Assembly: GCA_964605795.1 (NCBI GenBank)
Contig: CAZSDZ010000003.1
Location: forward strand, 45,023-109,022
DNA from: JAFGOM01 sp964605795
GTDB lineage: Archaea > Halobacteriota > Methanomicrobia > Methanomicrobiales > Methanospirillaceae
Reading direction: 5' to 3'
Length of the DNA: 64,000 bases
The notes under the pieces are model-generated. The model searched no databases. It was not told where the DNA came from and saw only the letters and a list, made by a program, of their open reading frames with translations. Shown piece after piece: positions 1-7,264 of this stretch; positions within the stretch are counted from its first letter, which is position 1, and every line of letters starts with the position of its first letter. The position numbers were made by a program, and so were the translations under genes.

Positions 1-640
1 CATGCGTATTTACTGACAGGGGAGATGTATTTGGATTGGGGTTTTCTGACGAGATATAAAGGGAAGCCAAATTCAGCATCTCAATGGTATTGACATGAAA
101 GAGAAGTCTCTTCTCGTCGAGAACCAGTTTTAATTCCTGTTGTTCATCTTTGATTGAATCTCCCCTCAGGATATTTATCCCGGCAGGGCATGACATCACC
201 CCATCAATCTCCTCTGAATACGGAACCGGAGCTGCTATGCTGAGTTCTTTATACCGTGATACCGGAACCCAAACGGAACAGGCACAAAGGCCTGAATCTC
301 TGTATTCTTTCTCGATCCTCGAGATAATATCGCAGGAAAGACAAGGGAGATCGACAGCAGCCACAAAGAATGATTCAGTCTCTTCAATGGTGACGATGGT
401 CTCTACGAGGTCAGAAAGATACCCGACTCCCTTTGATCGATATACCTCAATTGCATGAGCCCTGCAGTAATTGCTGGTGTATGGTGTGTCTGGTGTCGTG
501 ACAACGAGCGGTGTGTGACCTGCTGTAATAAAAGCAGTGACGATCCGCTTTACCATGGGAATGCCACCCAATTGCACAAGAGCCTTCTCTCCTTTCCCAA
601 GACGCGTACCCCTGCCTCCTGCCATAATTACTGCAAGCAT
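1..640 (-). CDS. cobY: Adenosylcobinamide-phosphate guanylyltransferase CobY (3' end cut by window)
   Basis: CobY transfers GMP from GTP to adenosylcobinamide-phosphate in the nucleotide-loop stage of archaeal cobalamin synthesis; it replaces bacterial CobU. Read on the minus strand from the ATG at 638-640, the frame stays open to base 1, so the C-terminus is outside the window. The N-terminus MLAVIMAGGRGTRLGKGEK is the nucleotidyltransferase signature loop. Further on come a VDLPCLSCD segment and CPAGINIL, which matches the PAGIN block I remember from the Methanocaldococcus enzyme. With 213 codons still open it is somewhat longer than that roughly 196-residue enzyme. The start codon lies inside the end of the upstream cobD-like gene (13-nt overlap), so the pair is probably translationally coupled. 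Confidence 0.85.
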   Translation of the reverse strand, partial: MLAVIMAGGRGTRLGKGEKALVQLGGIPMVKRIVTAFITAGHTPLVVTTPDTPYTSNYCRAHAIEVYRSKGVGYLSDLVETIVTIEETESFFVAAVDLPCLSCDIISRIEKEYRDSGLCACSVWVPVSRYKELSIAAPVPYSEEIDGVMSCPAGINILRGDSIKDEQQELKLVLDEKRLLFHVNTIEMLNLASLYISSENPNPNTSPLSVNTH

Positions 641-1659
641 TGTCGTAATGCCTCCACCAGTTGGTTGTTCTCTTCACGCCGCATAACAGCAACCCTGATA
701 CAGTCCGGAAGTCCGAAGGAGGTACAATCCCTGATTAAGATTCCTTTTTGTACCATAGCAGAGCAGATCCGGGCGACAGGCCTGTTGATACGAAGGAGGA
801 TGAAATTTGCTGATGCCGGATACGCAAGAAGATCCATGGTAAAAAACTGGTCAAGGAGATAGGATCGCTCCCTTATGATATAGGATCGCGACACGCAAAG
901 ACTATCGAAACGGGAGAATGCCTCTATTGCCATCTCTTCTGCAATGGCATTGACTGACCATGGCGGCCGTATCATCTCCATCATTGCAACAAGAGACGGA
1001 TCTCCAAGTCCGTAGCCGAATCGTATCCCGGGGATTGCAAATGATTTCGTGAGGGATCTCATCACAAAGAGATGGGGAGAGGATACATCTGCAATGCTCT
1101 CTTGCGGCCGTGCGAGATCAAGAAATGCCTCATCAACAAATAGTATCCCTCCTTCTTTCTGTACATCGTCTCCGTATGCAAGAATATCATCTCTGCGACA
1201 TAACTCTCCGGTGGGATTATTTGGATTGCACAGAAAGGTTGCGGCAGCTCCTGATGTGTTTCTGCTCACAACAGCTCCGCAGATGCGCGCAGATTGGGCA
1301 TATTCTCCAAAACTATGCCCTGGTATGTGGGCAGTTGCATTATTTTGCAGTACCGCGTGGCAAAAAGACCTGATTATCTCAGCAGAGCCGTTTCCAACAA
1401 CAACTTCATCGGGGTTGCGATTGTGGAAGCGGGCTATTATCATCTTTAATTTAGAAAAAGAATCGTCAGGGTATTCTTTAATTGCCGTAGTATCTGAAGG
1501 AACTGTCAACACGGGAGCTATTGGGTTCAGACTGGCACTAAACTCAAGAAAAGAACCGTTTAACTCTTCTTTAAATCGTTTTACCTGGCCGCCGTGACAG
1601 GTATCCAAAAGATCTTCCATGTATTTCGCTCTGCTTTCGTGGGTATCACTTGGATGCAT
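628..1659 (-). CDS. cobD: CobD-like threonine-phosphate decarboxylase / class I-II aminotransferase
   Basis: Fold-type I PLP enzyme. CobD decarboxylates L-threonine-O-3-phosphate to the aminopropanol phosphate arm of cobalamin; HisC-type aminotransferases are close relatives. The N-terminal CHGG followed by LEFSASLNPIAP is typical of CobD (HGG...DFSANINP). NPNNPTGE, VDEAFLDL and the PLP-lysine segment SLTKSFAIPGIRFGYG are all visible. The frame is open up to 1809, but the first 50 codons look non-coding and would cross the divergent regulator's control region. I chose the ATG at 1657-1659; the ATG at 1618-1620, just before the CHGG block, is a fair alternative. A TATA-like TTTAAAT at about 1709-1720 on the minus strand fits the 1659 start. 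Overlap with cobY supports the cobalamin role over histidine synthesis. Confidence 0.78.
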   Translation of the reverse strand: MHPSDTHESRAKYMEDLLDTCHGGQVKRFKEELNGSFLEFSASLNPIAPVLTVPSDTTAIKEYPDDSFSKLKMIIARFHNRNPDEVVVGNGSAEIIRSFCHAVLQNNATAHIPGHSFGEYAQSARICGAVVSRNTSGAAATFLCNPNNPTGELCRRDDILAYGDDVQKEGGILFVDEAFLDLARPQESIADVSSPHLFVMRSLTKSFAIPGIRFGYGLGDPSLVAMMEMIRPPWSVNAIAEEMAIEAFSRFDSLCVSRSYIIRERSYLLDQFFTMDLLAYPASANFILLRINRPVARICSAMVQKGILIRDCTSFGLPDCIRVAVMRREENNQLVEALRQCLQ

Positions 1660-1708
1660 GAGTACTAATAAATCTCGTTTAATTCTTTTTTCCTGCCATG
1701 TATTAACG

Positions 1709-1720
1709 ATACATTTAAAT
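1709..1720 (-). promoter_or_regulatory. TATA-like element for the cobD-cobY pair
   Basis: The AT-rich TTTAAATAAA-type block lies about 50-60 nt upstream of the chosen cobD start on the minus strand, allowing a leader of roughly 25-30 nt. Position and composition match archaeal TATA boxes; no transcript data are available. Confidence 0.4.
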
Positions 1721-1735
1721 AAATCAAAAGAAGAT

Positions 1736-1745
1736 TCAATATATC
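1736..1745 (+). promoter_or_regulatory. TATA-like element for the RHH-ftsZ pair
   Basis: The sequence TCAATATATC would place a transcription start near 1762-1770, inside the first of two palindromes. A repressor bound there could block RNA polymerase. This is inference from archaeal promoter geometry. Confidence 0.35.
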
Positions 1746-1765
1746 TCACGTCTGACAAAAAGCAC

Positions 1766-1784
1766 CTTTCTGTCTGACAGAAAG
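1766..1784 (+). promoter_or_regulatory. Operator-like palindrome 1 upstream of the RHH gene
   Basis: CTTTCTGTC-T-GACAGAAAG is a perfect 9-bp inverted repeat around one central base. It lies in the divergent region between the cobD-like gene and the ribbon-helix-helix gene, at the predicted start of transcription. The short word TCTGACA also occurs 24 nt upstream as a direct repeat (about 1751 and 1774-1780). Confidence 0.5.
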
Positions 1785-1793
1785 CAGACTCTC

Positions 1794-1811
1794 GTATGAC
1801 ATGCGTCATAC
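1794..1811 (+). promoter_or_regulatory. Operator-like palindrome 2 (GTATGAC/GTCATAC)
   Basis: GTATGAC-ATGC-GTCATAC is a perfect 7-bp inverted repeat ending 14 nt before the chosen start codon of the ribbon-helix-helix gene. The half-sites GTATGA and TCATAC are the same words as the known E. coli NikR operator half-sites, but the spacer here is 6 nt, not 16. Ribbon-helix-helix dimers bind such inverted or direct repeats, so autoregulation is likely. Confidence 0.55.
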
Positions 1812-1825
1812 ACTATGTGATAAAC

Positions 1826-2005
1826 ATGATGAGACGAATTACCATTCGACTGCCAGAGCAGCAGGTTGCCACATTAGAGAAACTGGTAGCTGCCGGGGAA
1901 TTTCCAACCGTCTCCGAAGCTATCAGGGGCGCCGTACGTGAGCTGATCCAGCAGAGGGCACCAGATGTCCTTGCAGAAAGTGACAAAGTGACACTGAGTC
2001 TGTGA
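1826..2005 (+). CDS. Ribbon-helix-helix (CopG/Arc-type) DNA-binding protein
   Basis: Small transcription regulator of about 59 residues. MRRITIRLPEQQVATLEKL is a typical RHH beta strand with alternating basic and hydrophobic residues, followed by two helices with VSEAIRGAVREL between them. There is no C-terminal ligand domain, so it is not a full NikR. The frame is open from 1796, but those ten codons run through palindrome 2; the double ATG at 1826/1829 starts exactly at the conserved strand. The stop is 27 nt before ftsZ, so the two are likely cotranscribed. Two palindromes just upstream suggest autorepression and control of ftsZ, which is inference. Confidence 0.85.
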   Translation: MMRRITIRLPEQQVATLEKLVAAGEFPTVSEAIRGAVRELIQQRAPDVLAESDKVTLSL

Positions 2006-2032
2006 AACTTGGTCTAATTAGGGGGAGTATCA

Positions 2033-3196
2033 ATGCAAAGTATCATTAATGCCGCAGTAATGAATGCTGAAAGAGAAAAGGAAAGTAAAAATCGCTCTTC
2101 TGCCTATGAAGACGATATAGACGGACAACCACGCATCGTTATTATCGGGTGTGGAGGAGCCGGGAACAACACCGTGAACCGCCTGCATCACATGGGTGTA
2201 TCCGGTGCCGAGACGATTGCTATCAACACAGATAAACAGCACCTTGATATGATCCAGGCTGATAAACGGATTCTTATCGGGAAATCTCTTACAAAGGGTC
2301 TCGGTGCAGGAGGATATCCTGAGGTCGGACAAAAAGCAGCAGAGATGGCCCGTCCGACTCTTGAGAACCTGTTGGAATCAACCGATCTCTGTTTTATCAC
2401 TGCCGGTATGGGTGGTGGAACCGGGACCGGATCCGCACCGGTGGTTGCAAAGATCGCAAAAGAGCAGGGTGCAATCGTTGTTGGTATGGTCAGTTATCCG
2501 TTTGATGTTGAGAAAGCACGTCTTATCAGGGCAGAAGATGGTCTTGATGCCATATCGGCCTCGGCAGACTCGGTTATTGTGCTTGATAACAACCGCCTGA
2601 AGAACTACGTACCCAACTTACCACTTGCCCAGTCATTTTCAGTCATGGACCAGTTGATTGGTGAGACCGTCAAGGGAATTACCGAGACGATTACCGAGCC
2701 GTCGCTCATTAACATTGATTATGCTGATGTAAAGGCCATCATGAGCAAAGGTGGTGTTGCCACGATGCTTGTCGGTGAGAGTAAACAACAGAATAAATCT
2801 GAGAGCGTAGTTAAGGAATGTCTCTCAAACCCGATGCTTGATATCGATTACCGGGGTGCCACCGGGAGCCTCATCCATATAACCGGGGGTTCTGATCTCA
2901 CGCTGATTGAGTCTGAAGAGATAGCAACGTCCCTTACCTATGAACTGGATCCCAATGCTGATGTTATCTGGGGTGCACGAATCAGGAATGATATGGAAGG
3001 AAAAGTTCGCGTTATGGCTATCATGACCGGTGTACAGAAGACTGATCCCATGGGAGCTATGCAGGAACGGTACTCTGAAAAATTACAGTACCAGAGAACC
3101 CGTGTGACAAACCCCAAATCCCCTGACATCAGTATGATAAAAGGAAATAACTGGGTTAAGGACGTAGCCAGTGGGTCAGAGATTATCTGGATGTAA
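2033..3196 (+). CDS. ftsZ: Cell division protein FtsZ
   Basis: Tubulin-like GTPase that forms the cytokinetic ring at the inner face of the membrane. The 387-residue protein has an N-terminal extension of about 30 residues, then IVIIGCGGAGNNTVNRL (P-loop-like G1), the tubulin signature GGGTGTGSAP near residue 125-135, and the T6/T7 region with NIDYADVKAIMSKGG. The C-terminal part of the GTPase ends near residue 350 with a short tail. A strong ribosome-binding site (GGGGGAG at 2021-2027) fixes the ATG at 2033. It follows the RHH regulator by 27 nt. Length and motifs are normal for euryarchaeal FtsZ. I did not try to separate FtsZ1 from FtsZ2. Confidence 0.96.
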   Translation: MQSIINAAVMNAEREKESKNRSSAYEDDIDGQPRIVIIGCGGAGNNTVNRLHHMGVSGAETIAINTDKQHLDMIQADKRILIGKSLTKGLGAGGYPEVGQKAAEMARPTLENLLESTDLCFITAGMGGGTGTGSAPVVAKIAKEQGAIVVGMVSYPFDVEKARLIRAEDGLDAISASADSVIVLDNNRLKNYVPNLPLAQSFSVMDQLIGETVKGITETITEPSLINIDYADVKAIMSKGGVATMLVGESKQQNKSESVVKECLSNPMLDIDYRGATGSLIHITGGSDLTLIESEEIATSLTYELDPNADVIWGARIRNDMEGKVRVMAIMTGVQKTDPMGAMQERYSEKLQYQRTRVTNPKSPDISMIKGNNWVKDVASGSEIIWM

Positions 3197-3710
3197 ATAT
3201 CCGGATGTGAGAAAAAAGTAGTAAAATTCCCTATCTGCCATAGTCTATATACACTTTTTGCGATACATCTGCTTTCGGTTCCGGAATAATCCAAATAGAA
3301 TCGGTTTTCCGGATCTTGGCATGTACCGGTATACGGAAAGGGTATCTGCACCCGATCTGGTATCGGTATAAAAACTCTTATCAGTTTTCACAGCTACTTA
3401 TATTGATGGTCTCATACGAGATCTGAACCGGATGCGGCATGAAGAGTCTGGAATATTCCTATACTCTTCAGGTACAGGGAGTCGAACATACGTGAATAGC
3501 CTGACGAACAAGAACCGTTGTCGAACAATACACGCGTATCCCCGGTATCGTATCTTTCGTGTTATTTTATCAGTGATACCGGTGTTAGGATTAGCAGTGC
3601 ATAAAGTTCTTTTTCGCATTATTTCTGGTCTATTTTCTGGTGATGTTCCTGCGCATTCAACACCTGCACAACGGGTGAAAACAAAAAACCTATGCGAGGA
3701 ATGGTAAAGC
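3197..3710. other. 514-nt intergenic region between ftsZ and the coiled-coil gene
   Basis: No convincing gene is seen. The open frames here lack homology-like patterns and have no good ribosome-binding site. The region holds a TATA-like GGTATAAAAACTC near 3371, a nested dyad at 3441-3469, and a Shine-Dalgarno-like GAGGAATGG just before the start at 3711. It could be a long leader or carry a small RNA. Confidence 0.5.
3441..3469 (+). repeat. Nested inverted repeat
   Basis: GAAGAGT (3441-3447) and ACTCTTC (3463-3469) form a 7-bp inverted repeat, and the spacer between them contains the self-complementary 10-mer GGAATATTCC (3450-3459). A dyad within a dyad suggests either an RNA hairpin or a two-layer protein-binding site. 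Confidence 0.5.
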
Positions 3711-4571
3711 ATGCTGAATGAATTGATTGATAAACGAAGAACTTCTGTTGCATCTTCAGAAGATCACAAGAATAAACGCAATGAGTTGAACGCCCAGGCA
3801 AGTCAGTATGCCCGGGAACGGAACACCTTAAATAATCAAACCCGTGAATTCGTTGAAGAAGCCCAGAAACACAAAGATCAGCGGGACCAGTTCAACAAAG
3901 AAGTCCAGGATCTCAAAGTCCAAAGAAACCAGCTGAATGAAGAAGCGAACGTAATCTTTACCGAAGTTGAATCCTTTAAGAAAGATCACGGCGGTGTAAA
4001 GAACCGTGGCATCAAGGAGTTGCAGAAACAGATTGAACATCTTGAATTCCGCCAGCAGACCGAGGTTTTTAGCACTGAGAAAGAACGTGAGCTTATCGAT
4101 AAGATCAAGCAGATGAAGGATCAGGTCAAGGAGCACGAGATAGAATTTGAGCAGAACAAGGAGATCCGGGAGAAGATCCTTGCTGCAAAAGAGCTCAGAA
4201 AAGACGCTTCTGACATTCATGACAAGATCACCGTGCTTGCCGAAGATGCCCAGAAACACCATGACCTGATGGTTGAATGCTACCGGAAAGCAGATGCTTC
4301 ACGGGAAGAAGCAGATGCCGCCCACAGAAAATTTGTTCAGGCACAGGAATCTGCAGATACTGAGCATAAACTCTTTATCGAATCCCAGAAGGAACTGAGG
4401 GATTACGACAAGGTTATCGGCGGTCTTCGAAAGAAGAGTAAAAAGACAAAACAGAATAAAGAACAGAAAGAAGTCAGGAAAGAGGCAGAACAGATATTTA
4501 ATATGTTCCGCGCCGGTGAAAAACTCACCACTGAAGATATCCTGCTTCTGCAGCGTTCAAAACTCATTTAA
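3711..4571 (+). CDS. Archaeal coiled-coil protein (COG1340-like)
   Basis: 286 residues that are almost entirely charged heptad-type helix: repeated words such as RDQFNKEVQDLK, RNQLNEEAN and ERELIDKIKQMKDQ. No signal peptide, membrane segment or catalytic motif is visible. It resembles the archaeal coiled-coil family often mislabelled 'phosphoserine phosphatase' in methanogen genomes; COG1340 is my recollection of that family, not a search result. The C-terminus has a lysine-rich stretch (LRKKSKKTKQNKEQKE) and ends in FRAGEKLTTEDILLLQ, a possible interaction tail also seen in that family. A structural or chromosome-associated role is possible but not shown. The gene stands alone, followed by a terminator-like hairpin. 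Confidence 0.75.
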   Translation: MLNELIDKRRTSVASSEDHKNKRNELNAQASQYARERNTLNNQTREFVEEAQKHKDQRDQFNKEVQDLKVQRNQLNEEANVIFTEVESFKKDHGGVKNRGIKELQKQIEHLEFRQQTEVFSTEKERELIDKIKQMKDQVKEHEIEFEQNKEIREKILAAKELRKDASDIHDKITVLAEDAQKHHDLMVECYRKADASREEADAAHRKFVQAQESADTEHKLFIESQKELRDYDKVIGGLRKKSKKTKQNKEQKEVRKEAEQIFNMFRAGEKLTTEDILLLQRSKLI

Positions 4572-4578
4572 GCCGTAA

Positions 4579-4609
4579 CCTCTCAGAAGAGGGCGATTCC
4601 TTTTTTTTT
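4579..4609 (+). terminator. Hairpin plus T-run after the coiled-coil gene
   Basis: CCTCT-CAGA-AGAGG (4579-4592) forms a 5-bp stem, followed within 10 nt by nine T residues (4601-4609). This starts 8 nt after the stop codon at 4571 and looks like an intrinsic-type terminator. In archaea the T-run alone may be enough. Confidence 0.6.
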
Positions 4610-4648
4610 AACCAATTCTTTAATATTTTTAACAACTAAGTATTGTTC

Positions 4649-5788
4649 ATGGAAAACCCCCGGACTCTTGTTCTGAATGTGGACAGGGATGACGATATCG
4701 GGTATAAGGCACATATAGACAGTCCGGTAATAGGAAGAGAAGAATGCCTTGCCGCGGCAGAATCTCTTGCATTGGCAGATCCTGAAGATTCGGATCTCAA
4801 TGCCATCTTTCAGACGATAAAGATCTATGATGAACTGAAAGGGGCCGGTGAAATCGTTGATATAGCGATTATTGGGGGAAATCATTCGAGATTTATTGAA
4901 GGTGACCGGAAAATTGCCCGGATCCTTGAGGAGGTGGTTGCCGGGACGGGATCAACACAATGTATCCTGGTCACTGATGGAGGAGAGGATGAGTATGTTC
5001 TTCCCATCATCACGTCAAAGATCCCTGTTGCAAGCATCTCGCGTGTCGTTGTAAGCCAGATGCCAAATCTTGAAGGGACGTATTATATTCTCAAGAAAAT
5101 TATCAGCGATCCCAAGATGGCCCGGTTTGTTCTGGTGCTTCCGGGTCTTGCGCTTTTGTTATATGCGATCAGCTATCTTCTGAATCGTCCTGAAATAGCA
5201 ACAATAATCATTGCCGGCGGCATTGGTGCATATCTCTTGTACCGGGGTTTCTCGATTGATGAGGTGGTTCAGAACCTGTACAAAAATTTAAAGAACACAT
5301 TATCCCGGGGCAGGTTCTCTTTCGTGACCTCAATCGGAGGAATTATTATTGGTGTTATCGCTATCATGGATGGATATGCGAGTCTGGCCAGGTACTGGGA
5401 TGGTTCTGGACTATTTCCTGCACTTCTGATATTTATCTATGGTTCCGTCTTCTGGTTTATTGTTGCCGGGATATTAATCTCAGCAGGCAGTATTATTGAT
5501 AGTTTCATTCATGAGAGAAATATCTTTACCACTGTGATTATTCTTCCCTTTTTTATCAGTGCCGTTGGGGTATTTGCCTACGGAGGATCCTGTTACATGC
5601 TCTCGCAGGGCGGGATCACAGGATTTCCCTTACCTGCATCTGAAGGCATTACGTACATCATACAGGCAACAGTTGGTGGGCTTATCTGTGCCGTGATAGG
5701 AATGGTTCTGCAGCATGTGGTTGTCCAGATGATGCAGGGAAGAAAAGAGAACATTGATACGACTCATGGGGAATTCCTGGTAGGATAA
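4649..5788 (+). CDS. DUF373 family membrane protein
   Basis: Archaeal protein of unknown function. The cytoplasmic N-terminal half (about residues 1-165) begins MENPRTLVLNVDRDDDIG and contains GREECLAAAESLALADPEDSD and VTDGGEDEYVLPII, both typical of DUF373. The C-terminal half has about six hydrophobic segments, including FVLVLPGLALLLYAISYLL and IIIAGGIGAYLLY. A TTG six bases upstream (4643) is in frame, but the ATG at 4649 begins exactly at the conserved region. TTTAATAT at about 4619-4626 is a TATA-like box only some 25 nt upstream, so the mRNA may be nearly leaderless. The N-terminal half resembles a nucleotide-binding fold, but I do not assign a function. Confidence 0.85.
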   Translation: MENPRTLVLNVDRDDDIGYKAHIDSPVIGREECLAAAESLALADPEDSDLNAIFQTIKIYDELKGAGEIVDIAIIGGNHSRFIEGDRKIARILEEVVAGTGSTQCILVTDGGEDEYVLPIITSKIPVASISRVVVSQMPNLEGTYYILKKIISDPKMARFVLVLPGLALLLYAISYLLNRPEIATIIIAGGIGAYLLYRGFSIDEVVQNLYKNLKNTLSRGRFSFVTSIGGIIIGVIAIMDGYASLARYWDGSGLFPALLIFIYGSVFWFIVAGILISAGSIIDSFIHERNIFTTVIILPFFISAVGVFAYGGSCYMLSQGGITGFPLPASEGITYIIQATVGGLICAVIGMVLQHVVVQMMQGRKENIDTTHGEFLVG

Positions 5789-5818
5789 CCGCCTCCTTCT
5801 CTCTTATTGCCAATTACT

Positions 5819-7162
5819 TTACACGTTATGCCGGTTACAGTACCGGTGTGCAAACGAGATATCTTGCGGGAGAATGGCATCAGGAATCCAGTACCGGTCA
5901 ATACCGGCGATAGCAGCGTCATCAGAGTCGTGAATCTTCTGATTGCAAAAGACACAGATCGGATTTGTTCCCAGATGTTCTATCTTGTTTTGCAATGAAA
6001 AATGAGTTGTTTCCTCTCGTGTTTCTGTTTTAAGAATCTCATCAACTGCCTGTTGTGCAAGCATAAACCGTCTGATAACGCGCTCTTTTGAACTGGTTGA
6101 GAAGGTGATCGCATCGGTAAAGCTGTAATTGGAGGCCATCAGGTCGATAAGTGCTTCCCTGATTGCATCGCGGTGAAGGGCTATATCTTCTTCTGAGATG
6201 GCTGCAAAGAGATGCATCCATGAATCATACAGGAGGATATGAATTCGTGATCCCCATCTGCCTTGGGGATCGCGTTTTGTTCCTCCATAGTATCGTGCAA
6301 AGGTATGCTCTAAAAAGATATGGTGGGCATTCTTTACTGCTCTTAAAAAGGCATCTGAAAGAATCTTCTCATCCTCTGAAGAGATATTGCGATAAGATTC
6401 AAGGTCTTGGTTAATAAAACGCCTCATCGGTGCGTGGTAATTCTCATACCCTGCATGGAAGAATGAGGCGAATCTGATGACCATCTCTACATCTTTGAGC
6501 TGATAGTCCATGTCTGCTGCCTGAATGCAGTGGAGGAACTCTTCATTCTGGCTTAACTGTTTGAGGAGGTTCAGATACGGCCCTCGGTACATGCAGTTTC
6601 GTATCTCCATCTCATTGAGAGGGGTGGAACCGGTGTTAATCCGTTCAAAAATCTCGAATTTAATCTCATTGCTACTCTCTTTAAGGATAGTTATGGTTCT
6701 GAGATGGTAATATCTGATGATATCCTGTAATTCCCGGGTGAGATCAGAGAAGAGCATTCCGTTTAAATGGGAGAAAACGGTGAGTTTCTGGAGATCAAAC
6801 TGCTGATCAGGAGGAAAGATCCCGTCGAGATAGGAGAAGAACGATGTCAGTCTCTGCTGTCCGTCAATCACTTCCTCGCGACCGTCACCAGCCTCTGATA
6901 AATAGATTATCGGTAAAGGGATCCGTAAGAGAACCGATTCGATGAGCCGTGATGCCTTTACTTTGTCCCAGACATACATTCGCTGAAAATCGGGCTGAAG
7001 AATTAATTTTCCTGTTTTGTACTTCTCATACAGAGAAATAATCTCTGGATCCCCTTTCTCGGTATAAACCTTATACTGGTTATCATAAAAAGAACGGGCG
7101 TATGGCTCTCCTGTTGATGAATCCCATAGACAGGAGGTGGATGGTGTTTCCCTGATATTCAT
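5819..7162 (-). CDS. DUF262 (GmrSD/ParB-like) protein with altered HNH-like C-terminus
   Basis: 447 residues. The N-terminal DUF262 domain (about 30-200) has QPDFQRMYVWDKVKASRLIESVLLRIPLP and the hallmark DGQQRLTS, the putative NTP-binding/NTPase motif of GmrS-like and ParB-superfamily proteins. A helical middle follows. The C-terminus has CVFCNQK and HRYCNRHN, the zinc knuckles of HNH nucleases found in many DUF262 proteins. Between them, the usual Asp-His pair reads GIDRYWIPD, so the catalytic His of the DH motif appears to be Arg. Related proteins act in modification-dependent restriction or anti-phage defence; here the nuclease may be dead or altered. The gene stands alone, convergent with the DUF373 gene. 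Confidence 0.82.
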   Translation of the reverse strand: MNIRETPSTSCLWDSSTGEPYARSFYDNQYKVYTEKGDPEIISLYEKYKTGKLILQPDFQRMYVWDKVKASRLIESVLLRIPLPIIYLSEAGDGREEVIDGQQRLTSFFSYLDGIFPPDQQFDLQKLTVFSHLNGMLFSDLTRELQDIIRYYHLRTITILKESSNEIKFEIFERINTGSTPLNEMEIRNCMYRGPYLNLLKQLSQNEEFLHCIQAADMDYQLKDVEMVIRFASFFHAGYENYHAPMRRFINQDLESYRNISSEDEKILSDAFLRAVKNAHHIFLEHTFARYYGGTKRDPQGRWGSRIHILLYDSWMHLFAAISEEDIALHRDAIREALIDLMASNYSFTDAITFSTSSKERVIRRFMLAQQAVDEILKTETREETTHFSLQNKIEHLGTNPICVFCNQKIHDSDDAAIAGIDRYWIPDAILPQDISFAHRYCNRHNV

Positions 7163-7264
7163 ACTGATTCCTGGATGCAGAGTTTTTTATACTTCATTGT
7201 GTGTTATGAGATAATATACTCCCGTTCTTTTAATAGTTTTGAAAACTGCAAAAAAGAGAAGATA

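Noticed and set aside
3470..3560. tRNA-like text (GGGAGTCGAAC) in the gap after ftsZ
   Set aside because: No acceptor or anticodon arm can be formed on the minus strand, and the T stem does not pair.
3432..3707. Plus-strand frame of 91 codons before the coiled-coil gene
   Set aside because: No ribosome-binding site, odd composition rich in Arg/Ser, and a similar-length frame on the opposite strand.
3828..4262. Minus-strand 144-codon frame inside the coiled-coil gene
   Set aside because: Shadow of the repetitive coiled-coil coding sequence.
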